Shown one piece after another: positions 4,826-6,137 of a stretch of 6,137 bases of DNA (its first letter is position 1; each line of letters starts with the position of its first letter). Made by a program: the position numbers and the translations under genes. Source of the DNA: Candidatus Cloacimonadota bacterium (GTDB lineage: Bacteria > Cloacimonadota > Cloacimonadia > Cloacimonadales > TCS61); the NCBI GenBank assembly GCA_030596265.1, contig JAUVKM010000139.1, positions 1 to 6,137 of the forward strand, in the 5' to 3' direction. Below the pieces are notes generated by a model. It had not been told where the DNA came from and did not search any database. It was given only the letters and a program-made list of their open reading frames with translations.

Positions 4826-6137
4826 TTAATCTATGTATCTTCTTAGAATAACCGTAACCTGGTTTGATGTATTCGTACCAAGGATCAAAGCAGTAATTGA
4901 ACCGGTAGTTGTTCCTGGTGGTGATGGTACTGGTTCAGGACATTCATATTTATAAAAACGGAAGTATTGAATTAAATGCCCGTTTTCATCTGTCATTCCT
5001 GTATAAGCAGGAGTGAAAGATGGATTTGTAGGAATCATATTGAATTGTGTAGGTAGTACCGGTACCCCTAAGGTTGATGTGAAAATGATTTCCTGATTTG
5101 CGATTAAATTATTTTGTCCATCCATTACTGTGATCTCAACATAAGGAGATAACGCAGCAGAATGATCACGCCAATCTGAAGGATTATTGTATTCATCCCA
5201 GTCTACATGAAGAGGAACCGCAGCAATATCTATTACAGGAGATTGAATTGGAAGAACAAGTTCACCTTCAAAGATGTCACCAATTCCAGATTCAATTCTT
5301 ACATCTATTGTTTCATTTGTATAAGAGCCATTATAATTAAGATAAGTATAAGCAACTCCCTCTAGTGAATCTCCCATTGCATTTTGATTGTTAACATACG
5401 CTTGTGGAATAATAGAAGCCCACTCCGGATTTTCTGGAAGTGAGAACCATACAGCAGTACCAGGAGCTACAGGGTTACCTTCAATATCATTAAGAAGTGC
5501 TGATACCTCTACTTTCCATATACCGCTACCCATATCTACTCCACTACTATGACCACCAATAGAGAATTCTACAGTATTTATTAAACCACTGGCAACAACG
5601 ATATTAGATTTTTGCACACTGATCTCGGTATTTTCAAGATTATATGTGTGAACGCGATATGTAACAATACCGGAATGTGTTCCACTATTAATGTTAACAG
5701 AAGCCTTTCCTGCAATTGATGTTGTGCTGTCACTTAATCCAACATTATTAATGTTAGTTCCTTCCGGTGCAACAAGCAATTCAAAATAGACAGTTTGTGC
5801 TTGATTGATCAGTTGACCTGAGTTATCATAAAGACTTGTCACAAGTTCAACAGTCTCTGTACCACCTGTTCCCTGAACATTGATCAGAACTTGATCTGAG
5901 ATATCAAATCCAATTGAGCTTACATCTTGAGGTGGAACTCCATCAATATAAATTTCAATTGATTCTGAAACATTTCCAATGATTGCTTCTATAGTTGCAT
6001 TACCATCATGGAATTTTGCAGTAGCAATACCACTACTATCAGTAATAGCTTCTCCTGGATTTAAATAACCCATATCGGTTCTAAATTGAACTGCTTGTCC
6101 GAAAACAGCATAATTATCACTATCTTTTACCATAACT
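4826..6137 (-). CDS. Ig-like repeat protein, 5' partial (C-terminal part)
   Basis: The C-terminal part of a larger protein of tandem Ig-like beta-sandwich domains, related in style to the bacterial Ig-like group 1 (invasin/intimin-type) family. The frame is open to the window edge, and the Met at 6131-6133 falls inside a domain, so it is not the start. Counting from that Met, four domains can be read: about 1-63, 70-180, 184-297 and 299-435. Each carries a V-x-F strand (AVQFRTDMG 14-22, TVYFELL 114-120, AVWFSLP 227-233, EIIFTSTLG 348-356). Each then has a T/S-D-x-x-G-like turn (TDSSG 31-35, SIAGKA 139-144, DSLEGVA 255-261, TDENGH 381-386). There is one cysteine (398). The protein ends RRYID with no membrane anchor, LPXTG or recognisable type IX sorting domain. 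It should be extracellular or periplasmic, but the signal peptide would be off the window. It lies 22 bp before pilB in the same direction. A role as pilus-associated adhesin or secreted substrate is inferred only from this. Confidence 0.8.
   Translation of the reverse strand, partial: VMVKDSDNYAVFGQAVQFRTDMGYLNPGEAITDSSGIATAKFHDGNATIEAIIGNVSESIEIYIDGVPPQDVSSIGFDISDQVLINVQGTGGTETVELVTSLYDNSGQLINQAQTVYFELLVAPEGTNINNVGLSDSTTSIAGKASVNINSGTHSGIVTYRVHTYNLENTEISVQKSNIVVASGLINTVEFSIGGHSSGVDMGSGIWKVEVSALLNDIEGNPVAPGTAVWFSLPENPEWASIIPQAYVNNQNAMGDSLEGVAYTYLNYNGSYTNETIDVRIESGIGDIFEGELVLPIQSPVIDIAAVPLHVDWDEYNNPSDWRDHSAALSPYVEITVMDGQNNLIANQEIIFTSTLGVPVLPTQFNMIPTNPSFTPAYTGMTDENGHLIQYFRFYKYECPEPVPSPPGTTTGSITALILGTNTSNQVTVILRRYID

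Overview
This is a 6.1-kb, AT-rich bacterial window. It holds the end of a minus-strand operon for a type IV pilus or type II secretion-like machine (3 complete genes and 1 partial gene, 1014-6137), and a gene-poor, repeat-bearing flank with one tRNA gene (1-1013). Several features suggest, weakly, an uncultured lineage of the Fibrobacterota-Chlorobiota-Bacteroidota neighbourhood, for example Cloacimonadota. These are the low GC, the large Ig-repeat protein beside pilus genes, the ACGGATAA-type intergenic repeat and the palindromic intergenic elements. No single marker here fixes the taxonomy.

Right part, read on the minus strand from 6137 to 1014. (i) The C-terminal 435 or more residues of a protein made of consecutive Ig-like domains; its 5' end lies beyond the window. 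(ii) A complete PilB/GspE assembly ATPase with Walker A and B, Asp and His boxes, a tetracysteine zinc site and an N-terminal MshEN domain with two tandem c-di-GMP-binding-type motifs. (iii) A complete PilC/GspF inner-membrane platform protein. (iv) A complete PilD-type bifunctional prepilin peptidase/N-methyltransferase. The gaps between the first three are 22 and 25 bp, each with a purine-rich ribosome-binding site, so they look like one transcript. The order pilB-pilC-pilD is the same as in the classical pilBCD cluster. A strong hairpin with a short T tract lies between pilC and pilD and ends directly at the pilD start codon, so pilD is probably expressed at a different level or from another signal.

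Left part. Bases 1-160 have a GC content near 49% by hand count and form nested imperfect palindromes, including about 25-base inverted arms at 41-65 and 134-160. Bases 164-237 hold copies of TTATTGTACA in both orientations. The rest up to the tRNA is AT-rich, with only weak coding candidates: a possible frameshifted small gene on the minus strand (139-280) and a 45-codon plus-strand ORF (370-507). tRNA-Arg(TCG) with encoded CCA sits at 537-613, convergent with the pil operon. The 400 bp between the tRNA and pilD contain short dispersed-repeat-like sequences but no convincing gene.

How the genes work together: PilD would cleave and methylate prepilins, PilB would power pilin polymerisation (probably tuned by c-di-GMP), and PilC would be the membrane base. 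The pilins, secretin and alignment proteins are not in the window. The Ig-repeat protein upstream is a candidate surface partner or substrate, but that is inferred only from co-localisation. I did not find a clearly new system. The best leads are the Ig-protein/pilBC linkage, the terminator at the pilD start and the structured left-end element.
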